This document shows, in pieces, positions 7,612-15,542 of a stretch of DNA of 25,000 nt (positions are counted from its first letter, which is position 1; each line of letters opens with the position of its first letter). Position numbers and translations under genes: made by a program. Origin of the DNA: Symbiodinium natans (Eukaryota; Sar; Dinophyceae; Suessiales; Symbiodiniaceae); assembly GCA_905221605.1 (NCBI GenBank), contig CAJNDS010002557.1, positions 275,001-300,000 on the forward strand, given 5' to 3'. The notes under the pieces were generated by a model. That model worked only from the letters and a program-made list of their open reading frames with translations. It was not told the DNA's origin and searched no databases.

Positions 7612-7662
7612 CTTGGGGTAGGCATGTCTTCACGATACCGCGTTCCGCCGACCACTGCTACA

Positions 7663-7756
7663 CCCTAAACCCTAGAACCTAAAGCCCCTAAATCCTAGAT
7701 CCCTAAATCCTAAATCCCTAAAACCTAAGCCCCTAAATCCCAAATCTCTAAACCGC
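7663..7756 (-). repeat. Degenerate CCCTAAA array with CCCTAAATC units
   Basis: Many units are CCCTAAATC or CCCTAAAAC, so this block has drifted far from the consensus. Confidence 0.85.
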
Positions 7757-7794
7757 ACGGTCCTCTTAGTCGTCGTCCGCAGTGAGTTCCACAC

Positions 7795-7835
7795 CTCCCT
7801 CTGTGCCGGGCACCTCTAACCTCGGCCCAGAGGTT
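7795..7835 (-). CDS. Probable exon
   Basis: Acceptor CTCTTCTTGTGTAG, then NLWAEVRGARHRG, with a GT donor (GGGAG|GTGTGG). The phase does not fit the next exon as drawn, so the frame is provisional. Confidence 0.5.
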
Positions 7836-7885
7836 CTACACAAGAAGAGTTTCGGGCTTAGGGCCCTACATCAGACCCGAAATTG

Positions 7886-7920
7886 GGTTTAGGGTTTACG
7901 GTTTAGGGTTCAGGGTTCGG
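7886..7920 (+). repeat. TTTAGGG array, short
   Basis: Five units. Confidence 0.85.
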
Positions 7921-8105
7921 ATTCGGGAGCTGAAAACACGCGGGAAAAACGCGACTCGGGAAAGTGTAACATGCGGATTCGGGGAACTACAAACGATTCG
8001 GAAACTGGTAGCCATGGAATCGGGAAACTCGAAACCGCGGCTTCGGGAAACTGGAAAGAGATTTTTCGGGAAAACTGGAAAGCCCGCTTAGATTCAGGAA
8101 ACCTA
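7918..8105 (+). repeat. Degenerate GATTCGGGAAACTGGAAA repeats
   Basis: About eight diverged copies at roughly 18-25 bp spacing (for example near 7974, 8000, 8018, 8041, 8063). The inverted counterpart lies at 8340-8440. Confidence 0.75.
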
Positions 8106-8108
8106 AAC

Positions 8109-8155
8109 CCGGGCCGCCCTTTGACGCGGGAGTCGGAGGTTGCCGGCAGAAAGTG
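8109..8155 (-). CDS. Probable exon
   Basis: Acceptor GGTTTCAGCAAG, then HFLPATSDSRVKGRP, ending CCCGG|GTTTAGG, a donor made by heptamer-like sequence. Unknown family. Confidence 0.5.
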
Positions 8156-8162
8156 CTTGCTG

Positions 8163-8208
8163 AAACCCTAAACCCTAAACCCTAAACCCTAAACCCTAAA
8201 ACCCCCTC
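8163..8208 (-). repeat. CCCTAAA array
   Basis: Six heptamers. Confidence 0.93.
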
Positions 8209-8245
8209 GGCTCTGCAGGTTCCTGTACAGAATTATCGCAGACTC
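8207..8245 (-). CDS. Probable exon
   Basis: Acceptor CTGTTTTCGGGAAG, then ESAIILYRNLQSR. The donor is unclear because the exon runs into G-rich sequence next to the array. Confidence 0.45.
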
Positions 8246-8339
8246 CTTCCCGAAAACAGGTTCTTTAGACCCGCCCCCCCCCCGCCGGCTGATTCTTCAC
8301 CTACACCCTTGACGTGGGCGATCACACCCCCCAGCCCCC

Positions 8340-8440
8340 CCCTGGTTTCCTGAAAAGCTTCCTGAAATCACGGTGGTTTCCGGAATCCCGGTTTCCTGAA
8401 TCGCATGAAGCCAGTGTCATGAATCAGGAAGTGTTCTGAA
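8340..8440 (-). repeat. Inverted counterpart of the GATTCGGGAAAC repeats
   Basis: Units such as GGTTTCCTGAATC are the reverse complement of the 7918-8105 motif (GATTCAGGAAAC). The two tracts flank the exons at 8109 and 8207 and the array between them. Confidence 0.7.
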
Positions 8441-8442
8441 TC

Positions 8443-8487
8443 GCCCTAAACCCTAAACCCTTAACCCTAAGCCCTAAACCCTAAACC
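8443..8487 (-). repeat. CCCTAAA array
   Basis: Six heptamers. Confidence 0.92.
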
Positions 8488-8504
8488 ATGCATCCTGAGT
8501 TCAC

Positions 8505-8550
8505 CAGTTTTTGAATCGTGCGGTCACTCATCTGCAGAGCAGGTCGTGCC
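8505..8550 (-). CDS. Probable exon
   Basis: Acceptor CTTGAGGATTTCAG; one open frame reads ARPALQMSDRTIQKL to a GT donor (AAACTG|GTGAAC). Unknown family. Confidence 0.5.
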
Positions 8551-8612
8551 CTGAAATCCTCAAGGGTGTGCGATTCGCGGCCATCTCAGTCTCTAGCATC
8601 AGCAAGCGTTGA

Positions 8613-8844
8613 GGTTAGGGTTTAGGGTTTAGGGTTTAGGGTTTAGGGTTTAGGGTTTAGGGTTTAGGGTTTAGGGTTTAGGGTTTAGGGTTTAGGGTTT
8701 AGGGTTTAGGTTAGGGTTTAGGGTTTAGGGTTTAGGGTTTAGGGTTTAGGGTTTAGGGTTTAGGGTTTAGGGTTTAGGGTTTAAGGCTAAGGGCTTAGGG
8801 CTTAGGGTTTACGGTTAGGGCTTAGGGTTTAGGGTTTAGGGCTA
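8613..8844 (+). repeat. TTTAGGG array, long
   Basis: More than 30 heptamers, nearly perfect to 8782, then degenerate (CTTAGGG). Confidence 0.97.
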
Positions 8845-8919
8845 CAGATCATTGGATTGAAGCAAAGGCAACACCGTTTGCACAGTAAGGAATGGGCCCA
8901 GCCATCGTGATGTACTCAC

Positions 8920-8958
8920 GCAGCCTCAGCAGTGCAAAGAGCAAAGTACAGCCCCCCG
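8920..8958 (-). CDS. Probable exon, hydrophobic
   Basis: A very good acceptor (GCTTGTGTTCTACAG) and a consensus donor (GCTGC|GTGAGT) bound 39 nt. The open frame reads GGCTLLFALLRL, possibly part of a membrane segment. The phase needed (one base carried in) does not match the exon at 9190 as drawn. Confidence 0.52.
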
Positions 8959-8993
8959 CTGTAGAACACAAGCACATGAGCGCGGAAATCGCC

Positions 8994-9189
8994 AAACCCT
9001 AAATCCTAAACATCCCTAAACCCTAAACATCGCTAAACCCTAAACATCCCTAAACCCTAAACCTCCCTAACCCTAAACACTAAACCCTAAACCCGAAACC
9101 CTAAGCCCGAAACCCTAAACCCTAAACCCTAAACCCTAAACCCTAAACCCTAAACCCTAAACCCTAAACCCTAAACCCTAAACCCTAAC
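8994..9189 (-). repeat. CCCTAAA array, long
   Basis: Begins with CCCTAAACAT units, then long perfect CCCTAAA. On the minus strand it starts the intron after the exon at 9190-9237: its first heptamer is the splice donor. Confidence 0.97.
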
Positions 9190-9237
9190 CTGAGCACACA
9201 GCATCTTGACCTCGTCCGTCCTCTTCTTGACGATGGC
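9190..9237 (-). CDS. Exon wedged between two telomere-type arrays
   Basis: Sixteen codons, AIVKKRTDEVKMLCAQ, phase 0 at both ends. The acceptor is CCTTTGCTTTGCAG and the donor is CTCAG|GTTAGGGTTTAG, so the intron begins inside the array. Only about 13 bases separate the exon start from the array on its other side. Charged helix; family unknown. Confidence 0.65.
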
Positions 9238-9250
9238 CTGCAAAGCAAAG

Positions 9251-9406
9251 GGGTTTAGGGTTTAGGGTTTAGGGTTTAGGGTTTAGGGTTTAGGTTTAGG
9301 GTTTAGGGTTTAGGGTTTAGGGTTTAGGGTTTAGGGTTTAGGGTTTAGGGTTTAGGGTTTAGGGTTTAGGGTTTAGGGTTTAGGGTTTAGGGTTTAGGGT
9401 TTAGGG
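9251..9406 (+). repeat. TTTAGGG array, left flank of the composite element
   Basis: About 22 heptamers, interrupted once. The 2.1 kb AT-rich element starts at its right end. Confidence 0.97.
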
Positions 9407-9544
9407 GTAGGGGATCAAACAAAATTTATTTGGGATCACAAAAATTTATTTCTAGGCGGATCAAAAAAAACTTATTTGGGATCAAAAAACAATTTACTGA
9501 AGGCTTCGAAGGCTTCTTGCAAGCGGAACGGAGGCTGTAAACGC

Positions 9545-9810
9545 TCAGAAATGCAGCAGTTCTGGCCGTTCGCAAGCTCTAAATACCGAAAAAACAAAGC
9601 ATTTTTGCGCATTTCAGAGTTTCCAGAGAGGCTGCAGATATTGTTTGTAGCAGCAGTTCTGCGCTTTCAGAGGCTGGAAATACTGTACACTGCAGCATTT
9701 CTGAGTTTCCAGAGGCTGCAAATACGGAAAATAGCAGCATTTCTGCGATTTCAGAGGCTGGAAATACTGTAAATAGCAGCATTTCTGAGTTTGCAGAGGC
9801 TGCAAATCAA
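9545..9810 (+). repeat. 42 bp tandem repeat
   Basis: Unit GCAGCATTTCTGAGTTTCCA plus about 22 bases ending in AATA, with five to six diverged copies. Because 42 is a multiple of three it stays open in some frames and encodes a 14-residue repeat (AAFLRFQRLEILYT type); I do not take this as a gene. Confidence 0.85.
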
Positions 9811-9849
9811 TGCTGGCATCTTGGCATTAGAAGTTTCAAAAATGCGTAT

Positions 9850-10540
9850 ACTCTGAAGCATGTATATTCTGGCATAGTATTGTGGAAATTCTTGCATAAT
9901 ATTGTATGACATTGTATATTCTTGCATGTTATTGTACGTTGTTGTATATATTGTTGAGTATTATTGTATTGTCTTGTGTTTTCTTATGTTTTGTGTGATA
10001 TTGCATATTATTGCGAATTATTGAATGTTATTGTATATTTTTCAAATTATTGTATATTGTGCTCTTTTTTTGTAGGTTACTGTATATTATTGTATATTCT
10101 TGAATTTTCTTTGTATATTATTGCAGATTACTCTGTATTATAGTATATTATTGTATACTATTGTATATTCTTGTATATTATTGTCTACTATTGTATATCT
10201 AGTATTGTATATTATTGTAATCTTTTGTACACTATTTTATATTGTTGTATGTCTTGCTGTACATCTTTTGTATATTTTTGAAAAATATTGTATATATGGG
10301 CGTATGTTTTTGTATAGTTTTTGTATATTTTTGTATATTATTGTATATTGTTGTCTATTATTGAATATTATTGTCAATTACTGAAAATTATTGTAAGTTA
10401 TTCTTTTTTACGTGTATATTGCTGCATATTCTTGTACATACTTGCATATTGTTGTATTTTTCTGTATTATTGTATATTATTGCATCGTGTTGTAATATAT
10501 TCTTGTATATCATTGTATCTTACTGCGTCTTCATGTTTTT
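9850..10540 (+). repeat. TTGTATATTA-type AT minisatellite
   Basis: About 700 bp of diverged 10-11 bp units (TTGTATATTA, TTGTATATTC). Its open frames (LYYSILLYTIVY type) are repeat by-products. Confidence 0.85.
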
Positions 10541-10552
10541 TTGCAAAAAAGT

Positions 10553-10840
10553 GCTCGCATCAGAAGGATTCATGTGCTTTGAAGCAAGCTTGCCCGGACT
10601 AAGAAAACAGCGGGGGGGTTGGGGGGGGCGCAGCCCCCCCCCCCATTTGCAAACACAACGCTTGCATCATTGGTTTGGAAAGGACATTCATATGCTTTGA
10701 AGCAAGCTTGCCCGGCTTTAAAAAACAGCGGGGGGTTTCAAGGGGGGGCGCAGACCCCCCCCCCCATTTGCAAACACAATGCTCGCATCATGGGTTTGGA
10801 AGGGATTCATACGCGTTGAAGAAGCTTGCCCGGCGCCAAA
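10553..10840 (+). repeat. 107-121 bp tandem repeat with G/C-run hairpins
   Basis: Units start at 10553, 10660 and 10781 (GCTCGCATCA). The first lacks about a dozen bases after its start and the third is cut short. Each full unit holds a G run, CGCAG and a C run, able to fold into a tight hairpin, followed by CATTTGCAAACACAA. Confidence 0.9.
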
Positions 10841-11085
10841 CAAACAATAAATATGTATTGTGTATTATGAATTCTACATCAAATAGCAGTAAATATATAC
10901 ATATATGCTTTGTTGTTTCGATTTTATTATATTTTTTATGATACAAAGGTATACTGTACGATATTGTGTTCTATTCTACTCTATGCCACTACAATATTTT
11001 GTTATACTTTGTTTTAAATATATACACACACATATATATATATATTATAACATATGATGTTATGTTATGTTTTCCTACATATCCT

Positions 11086-11420
11086 TTCCTGTCCTTTCAT
11101 TTCCTTTCCTTTCCTTCCTCCCTTCCTCCCTTCCTCCCTTGCTCCCTTGCTCCTTGCTTCCTTGCTCCTTGCTCCCTTGCTCCTTGCTTGCTCCTTGCTT
11201 CCTTGCTTCCTTGCTTCCTTGCTTCCTTGCTTCCTTGCTTCCTTGCTTCCTTGCTTCCTTGCTTCCTTGCTTCCTTGCTTCCTTGCTTCCTTGCTTCCTT
11301 GCTTGCTTCCTTCCTTCCTTCCTGCCTTCCTTCCTTCCGTCCTTCCGCCCTTCCCTCCCTCCCTCCCTCCCTCCCTCCCTCCCTCCTTTTCTCCCTCCCT
11401 CCCTCCCCTTCCCTCTCTCC
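11086..11420 (+). repeat. Polypyrimidine microsatellite (CTTGCTTC and CCCT types)
   Basis: CCTT/CCCTT units pass into an 8 bp CTTGCTTC array (about 11160-11310) and then CCCT units. On the minus strand it is pure purine. The long Leu/Pro/Ser open frames here are artefacts. Confidence 0.95.
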
Positions 11421-11526
11421 GTCGGAAGAACAGAATAAATTATTTCTTGATCCTAATTACATTATTTTTTGATCCTAAATAAACATTTTCTTGATCCTAA
11501 AAAAATATTTTTTGATCCGCATCCCA

Positions 11527-11750
11527 GGGTTTAGGGTTTAGGGTTTAGGGTTTAGGGTTTAGGGTTTGGGGTTTGGGGTTTGGGGTTTGGGGTTTGGGGT
11601 TTAGGATTTAGGGTTTAGGGTTTAGGGTTTAAGGTTTAGGGTTTAGGGTTTAGGGTTTCGGGTTTAGGGTTTAGGGTTTAGGGTTTAGGGTTTAGGGTTT
11701 AGGGTTTAGGGTTTAGGGTTTAGGGTTTAGGGTTTAGGGTTTAGGGTTTA
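11527..11750 (+). repeat. TTTAGGG array, right flank of the composite element
   Basis: About 31 heptamers, with a TTTGGGG run near 11563-11600. Confidence 0.97.
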
Positions 11751-11761
11751 CTGAAAGAAGC

Positions 11762-11812
11762 CAAGAGCTCGATGCAACCAGACTTGACTTCATTGGCGCA
11801 GTGGCGACTTAA
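11762..11812 (-). CDS. Probable exon
   Basis: Seventeen codons, LSRHCANEVKSGCIELL, from acceptor AGGTGGGCAG to a GC donor (CTCTTG|GCTTC). Phase 0 at both ends. Family unknown. Confidence 0.58.
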
Positions 11813-11880
11813 CTGCCCACCTTCGAGGACCCCTAAACCCTTCACCCTAAACCCTATACCCAAAGTGCAGGCTGACGTAC

Positions 11881-11934
11881 ACATGATGATGATGATGATG
11901 ATGATGATGACGACGACGACGATGATGATGATGG
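11881..11934 (+). repeat. ATG/ACG trinucleotide microsatellite
   Basis: (GAT)n with four GAC units inside, at 11883-11932, in an intron. Confidence 0.97.
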
Positions 11935-11962
11935 TGGGTTTTAGGGTTCAGGGACTGGCTAC

Positions 11963-11991
11963 CACCAGCCAGAACCCCGCAACTACATATT
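11963..11991 (-). CDS. Probable small exon, hydrophobic
   Basis: Acceptor TGCGGATTCCAG, then YVVAGFWLV and a GT donor (CTGGTG|GTAGCC). Only nine full codons, so it rests mainly on the splice sites. Confidence 0.45.
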
Positions 11992-12041
11992 CTGGAATCC
12001 GCAGCCCCACGCCTACCGTCGACCCCCTCCCTCCCTCCCGC

Positions 12042-12145
12042 CAAACCCTAAACCCTAAGCCCTAAGCCCTAAACCCTAAACCCCAAACCCTAAACCCTAA
12101 ACCCTAAACCCGAAACCCTAAACCCTAAACCCTAAACCCCAACCT
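12042..12145 (-). repeat. CCCTAAA array
   Basis: Fourteen heptamers with CCCGAAA, CCCTAAG and CCCCAAA variants. Confidence 0.93.
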
Positions 12146-12158
12146 TCCCAACCCCCAC

Positions 12159-12186
12159 CTTCCTTGGGCTTTATGGTCTTAAGGTT
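12159..12186 (-). CDS. Probable small exon
   Basis: After CCGAGCTCTAG the minus strand reads NLKTIKPKE to a GT donor (GGAAG|GTGGGG). Confidence 0.42.
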
Positions 12187-12223
12187 CTAGAGCTCGGGGC
12201 TAACCCAAAACCGCGCTAAGCTC

Positions 12224-12426
12224 CTAAACTCCGAACCCTAAACCCGAAATCCCTACACCCTAAACACCCTGAAAACCCTAAACACCTAAACCCTAAACCC
12301 GAAAACCTAAACCCTATACCCCAAGCCCCAAACCCCAAACCCTACACCCTACACCCCAAAAGCTAAGCCCTAAACCCTAAAACCTAAGCCCTAAACCCTA
12401 AACCCTAAAACCCTAAACCCTAAACA
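12224..12426 (-). repeat. Degenerate CCCTAAA array
   Basis: Many indels and variants (CCCTACA, CCCGAAA, CCCCAAA). Its right end creates the donor of the next exon. Confidence 0.9.
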
Positions 12427-12427
12427 C

Positions 12428-12452
12428 CTTTCTCGGCCTTGAGGTCTCGAAA
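12428..12452 (-). CDS. Probable small exon with array-derived donor
   Basis: Acceptor GGCTCCACGACTCAG, then FRDLKAEK and donor AAAG|GTGTTTAGGG, where the intron runs straight into heptamers. The frame is also open upstream (KTLCQHLGSTTQ), so the exon may be longer. Confidence 0.52.
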
Positions 12453-12496
12453 CTGAGTCGTGGAGCCCAGGTGCTGGCACAGGGTCTTCCCATGAG

Positions 12497-12770
12497 GGGT
12501 TGAGGGTTTAGGGTTTGGGGTTTGGGGTTTGGGGTTTAGGGTTTAAGGTTTGGGGTTTAGGGTTTGGGGTTTAGGGTTTGGGGTTTGGGGTTTAGGGTTT
12601 AGGGTTTGGGGTTAGGGTTTAGCGGTTTGGAGTTTGGGGTTTGGGGTTTGGGGTTTGGGGTTTGGGGTTTGGGGTTTGGGGTTTGGGGTTTGGGATCTAA
12701 GGTTTAGGGTTTGGGGTTTAAGGCTTGGGGTTTGGGGGAGTTTCAGGGTTTAAGGCTTGGGGCTTTTGGT
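12497..12770 (+). repeat. TTTGGGG-rich telomere-type array
   Basis: A mixture of TTTAGGG and TTTGGGG, with a run of about nine TTTGGGG at 12625-12692. Confidence 0.95.
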
Positions 12771-12798
12771 GTTTTAGGAATTTTAAGATTTTGGGGCT

Positions 12799-12858
12799 GA
12801 CTTCTTGCCCTGGGACGTCTGCAGCAGTGTTCTTGAAGCACTGACCCTGCATGCTCCC
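12799..12858 (-). CDS. Probable exon, frame uncertain
   Basis: Acceptor GAAGCTGCGCTTCAG. One frame reads GSMQGQCFKNTAADVPGQE, another GACRVSASRTLLQTSQGKK. A GT donor follows GGGCAAGAA. Confidence 0.45.
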
Positions 12859-12886
12859 CTGAAGCGCAGCTTCACCAACCAAAGGA

Positions 12887-13079
12887 ACCCCAAACCCTCA
12901 ACCCTGAACCTTCAACCCCTCAACCCTACACCGCTACACCCCTAAACCCTAAACCCTAAACCCTAGACCCTAAACCCTAAACCCTAAACCCCACAACCCT
13001 AACCCCTAAACCCTACAACCCTCAACCCTCCCTAAACCCTAAACCCTAAGCCCCACAACCCAAACCCTGAACCCTAACA
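12887..13079 (-). repeat. CCCTAAA array, irregular
   Basis: Heptamers mixed with CCCTCAA, CCCTACA and 8 bp units. Confidence 0.92.
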
Positions 13080-13081
13080 AT

Positions 13082-13144
13082 GAGCCTCGGTGAGCTGATT
13101 CTGGGACAGGGCCACCTGCGCACCAGCCTGCGGCACGCTCCCCC
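13082..13144 (-). CDS. Probable exon, Gln/Ala-rich
   Basis: Acceptor AGGCCAGTGTTCTCAG, then GSVPQAGAQVALSQNQLTEA. The frame is the most protein-like of the three. Donor unclear. Confidence 0.48.
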
Positions 13145-13202
13145 CTGAGAACACTGGCCTGTGTCTTGGTCTTTGGCAGGTTGCTGCGGAAGTGCCAGAT
13201 CC

Positions 13203-13234
13203 CTCAACCCTAAACCCTAAACCCTAAACCCCAC
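13203..13234 (-). repeat. CCCTAAA array, short
   Basis: Four heptamers. Confidence 0.9.
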
Positions 13235-13236
13235 AC

Positions 13237-13304
13237 CGTTCAAGGCACCGAGCCTGATCAAGCTGCTCCGCCAGCTGCGAGCGCTCTGCAGCAAGCTGCG
13301 AAAC
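13237..13304 (-). CDS. Probable exon, coiled coil
   Basis: After CTTGAGAG the minus strand reads VSQLAAERSQLAEQLDQARC with Leu at heptad-like spacing, then a GT donor (GAACG|GTGTGG). It resembles the coiled-coil exon at 13943-14030 and probably belongs to the same protein. Other frames are open but less regular. Confidence 0.58.
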
Positions 13305-13334
13305 CTCTCAAGGAACAGGGCGCCCAAGGCATCA

Positions 13335-13525
13335 GGCTTAGGGTCAGGGTTCAGGGCTCAGGGTTCAGGGGGTAGGGTTTAGGGTGTAGGGTTTAGGGTT
13401 TAGGGTTTAGGGTTTGGGGTTTGGGGTTTAGAGTTTAGGGCTTAGGGCTTAGGGTTTAGGGTTTAGGGTTTTAGGGTTTAGGGGTGTAGCGGTGTAGGGT
13501 TGAGGGGTTGAAGGTTCAGGGTTTT
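13335..13525 (+). repeat. TTTAGGG array, variant-rich
   Basis: TTCAGGG at the start, TTTAGGG/TTTGGGG/CTTAGGG in the middle and irregular units at the end. It abuts inverted-repeat copy 4. Confidence 0.92.
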
Positions 13526-13529
13526 AAGT

Positions 13530-13602
13530 CCCCTAAATCAGGTTATAACCATGGTTATCCTACAAAAACCCCCACTTATATGTACCCATGAACCTCCACG
13601 TG
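13530..13602. mobile_element. Inverted-repeat element copy 4, truncated
   Basis: Only the right end is clear: TACCCATGAACCTCC at about 13583-13597, the reverse complement of the family terminus. The left part is short and the array at 13335-13525 stands where the other end should be. On the minus strand the end gives the donor GTGGAG|GTTCATGGG. Confidence 0.65.
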
Positions 13603-13694
13603 CTGCCGTTGTTGTAATTACGTGCTTGTGTCACGCGCGACTGCAGTGCCATAATGTGCGAAATGCAGTGGGGAGGGGGGGTGAGGATTTCGAA
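13594..13694 (-). CDS. Probable exon ending in copy 4's donor
   Basis: After ATCCAACCTGAAAG the minus strand reads FEILTPPPHCISHIM then ALQSRVTQARNYNNGSTW, ending TGGAG|GTTCATGGG at the element end. It joins the exon at 13756-13820 in phase 0. A second open frame stops earlier (SSPPLPTAFRTLWHC). Family unknown. Confidence 0.5.
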
Positions 13695-13755
13695 CTTTCA
13701 GGTTGGATCTGTGGCTTGGAGAAATGGGCATTCAGGGGTTCATTTGGGGGGTTAC

Positions 13756-13820
13756 AGCGTGGACGATCCTGTTCTGGATGGTGCCCCCCTCCGTCCGTGT
13801 AAACATCAAGCATGATAGCC
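13756..13820 (-). CDS. Probable exon
   Basis: Acceptor AGTGGCCCGGAACAG, then LSCLMFTRTEGGTIQNRIVH and Ala, to a GT donor (ACGCT|GTAACC). The incoming phase (one base) matches the coiled-coil exon at 13943-14030 if that exon ends at a GC donor. Confidence 0.52.
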
Positions 13821-13887
13821 CTGTTCCGGGCCACTTAATTCATAGTCACATCCCCAGGACTGCACACAGCGCACGCTTCTCACCAAG

Positions 13888-13939
13888 AACCCCGAAACCC
13901 TAACCCCTAAACCCGAAACCCTAAACCCTCAACCCTAAA
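13888..13939 (-). repeat. CCCTAAA array
   Basis: Seven heptamers with CCCGAAA variants. Confidence 0.9.
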
Positions 13940-13942
13940 GGC

Positions 13943-14030
13943 TCTCGGTGGATTGCAGCTGCGTCCGGCTGGCCTGGAGCTGCATCGTTTCATAGCGCTC
14001 CCGCAACTGGGCGTTTTCCTGCTCCAGCTC
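13943..14030 (-). CDS. Coiled-coil exon
   Basis: Twenty-nine codons beginning ELEQENAQLRERYETMQLQ and ending SRTQLQSTE. The heptad pattern and the Glu/Gln/Leu/Arg composition make a coiled coil very likely. The acceptor is repeat-derived (CCTAAACCAG) and the donor is GC (GAGA|GCCTTT). Upstream, the exon at 14223-14300 ends ...LATAARLQ in phase 0, so the helix continues across the junction. Partner and family unknown. Confidence 0.75.
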
Positions 14031-14033
14031 CTG

Positions 14034-14073
14034 GTTTAGGGTTTAGGGTTTAGGGTTTAGGGTTTAGGGTTTA
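14034..14073 (+). repeat. TTTAGGG array, short
   Basis: Five heptamers touching the acceptor of the coiled-coil exon. Confidence 0.95.
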
Positions 14074-14106
14074 AGATAGGGCGACTCTCGAACTGACTTG
14101 CCATCA

Positions 14107-14213
14107 ACCCTGAACCCTAAACCCTAAACCCCAAACCCTAAACCCTAAACCCCAAACCCTAAACCCCAAACCCTAAACCCTAAACCCTAAACCCTAAACC
14201 CCAAACCCCAGAA
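14107..14213 (-). repeat. CCCTAAA / CCCCAAA array
   Basis: Fifteen heptamers, alternating in places. Confidence 0.95.
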
Positions 14214-14232
14214 CCTAGCCAGGGATGGCCTG

Positions 14233-14305
14233 GAGTCTCGCGGCCGTCGCCAGGTCGGATGGAGCTCCCAAGGGAGATGGCGGCGGAGGCACAGCCTCTT
14301 CGGTG
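14233..14305 (-). CDS. Probable exon, Pro-rich linker into coiled coil
   Basis: The minus strand reads SATEEAVPPPPSPLGAP then SDLATAARLQ and ends at a GC donor (CTCCAG|GCCATC) in phase 0, matching the coiled-coil exon. The acceptor is uncertain (CGAAAG or CCGAAG). Confidence 0.55.
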
Positions 14306-14314
14306 GCGCTTTCG

Positions 14315-14382
14315 GGGTTTAGGGTTTAGGGTTTAGGGTTTAGGGTTTGGGGTTTAAGGTTTAGGGTTTAGGGTTTAGGTTC
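14315..14382 (+). repeat. TTTAGGG array
   Basis: Nine heptamers. Confidence 0.94.
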
Positions 14383-14538
14383 AAGGATGAGTATCGTTCC
14401 CGTTGTGCTTAGTGGTGCTTTTTGTTCTTTATCATAACTATGATCACACTTATTACGGATATGGTTGTTGCTGCTATTCGTGTCTTGAGAATGGGATTAG
14501 ACTGTGAGAATGCGCTGTAAGAAGCACAAAGCAAACAC
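14383..14538. other. AT-richer intron segment
   Basis: The minus strand shows an open hydrophobic stretch (ISVISVIIVMIKNKKHH) ending at TAA near 14424. Without a convincing acceptor or phase I treat it as intron. Confidence 0.4.
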
Positions 14539-14574
14539 CGGAGCTGGTTTGGGAGCATGGTCACGCGTCGGGCT
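14539..14574 (-). CDS. Exon, phase 0
   Basis: Twelve codons, SPTRDHAPKPAP, between acceptor GGAGCTTTGCTCAG and donor GCTCCG|GTGTTTGC. It follows the exon at 14691-14750 in phase 0. Confidence 0.58.
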
Positions 14575-14617
14575 CTGAGCAAAGCTCCACAGCCCTTGCG
14601 GCTTAGGGTTTCGGTAC

Positions 14618-14661
14618 CCTAAACCCTACCCTAAACCCTAAACCCTAATCCCTAAACCCCA
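14618..14661 (-). repeat. CCCTAAA array, short
   Basis: Six heptamers with an indel. Confidence 0.9.
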
Positions 14662-14690
14662 TTCACGAACCTTAAGCACTGCTACGAAGC

Positions 14691-14750
14691 CAAGGCCGCC
14701 ACGGAGTTGAGAGATGGCAGGTTTCCTCTCTTTCCGACGGTCGCGGGCAC
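14691..14750 (-). CDS. Exon, phase 0
   Basis: Acceptor TTTGCCTTTTGGCTGTGGCAG (strong pyrimidine tract, here 21 bases including AG), then VPATVGKRGNLPSLNSVAAL and a GC donor (GCCTTG|GCTTCG). Family unknown. Confidence 0.6.
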
Positions 14751-14799
14751 CTGCCACAGCCAAAAGGCAAAGGTCCCAAACACAAGACCTCAACATAGG

Positions 14800-15226
<427 letters not shown>

Positions 15227-15275
15227 GGACCCCCCCCCCCCCCAAAGAGCCTCTAACCGCTAAACCCTGAAAGCC

Positions 15276-15541
15276 TAAACCCAATTGCCCATGTGGGCCC
15301 AAGCCAAGGTCAAGGAAATGTAGAAAACACCCTCCCCGTAGGGTTTAGGGCTTAGCGTGCAAGGTTCGAAGTTTAGGGGATCGGGTTTTACAGTTTATGG
15401 TCTGATTGTCTTTAAACCTGAAGTGACAATTCAAGAAACTGTGTTCTTGGTGAGGAACGTGAACTCTGATTAGGCTACCATAATGGACATAATGTCAGGC
15501 AACTTAACCCAAGTTCCTGACCAAGACCTTCGGAAGCCAGA
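15276..15541 (-). other. Unique island with possible small exons
   Basis: Two minus-strand candidates: after GGCTTCCGAAG, LGQELG to a GT donor near 15506; after TTGAATTGTCACTTCAG, FKDNQTIN, both in phase with the exon at 15690-15727. A 14 bp inverted repeat with one mismatch lies at 15445-15458 and 15513-15526. Confidence 0.35.
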
Positions 15542-15542
15542 A

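Larger units (their letters stand above)
9411..11525. mobile_element. AT-rich composite element with inverted GGATCAAAA ends
   Basis: The left end (9411-9492) carries four GGATCAAA-type units about 20-35 bp apart. The right end (11448-11518) carries four TTGATCC units, the inverted form. Between them lie a 42 bp tandem repeat, a TTGTATATTA minisatellite, a 107-121 bp tandem repeat and a long pyrimidine tract. TTTAGGG arrays flank both sides, as if one array had been split by insertion. No transposase or reverse transcriptase is visible. It falls in the intron between the exons at 9237 and 11762. Confidence 0.7.

Noticed and set aside
10100-10700. Hydrophobic open frames (LYYSILLYTIVY type) as membrane proteins
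   Set aside because: They are translations of the TTGTATATTA minisatellite.
10966-11482. Long open frames of 123-168 codons rich in Leu, Pro, Ser
   Set aside because: They lie in a polypyrimidine microsatellite; all three plus-strand frames are open for the same reason.
14383-14538. Hydrophobic minus-strand tail ISVISVIIVMIKNKKHH as a membrane anchor
   Set aside because: No usable acceptor or matching phase, and the DNA is AT-rich low complexity.
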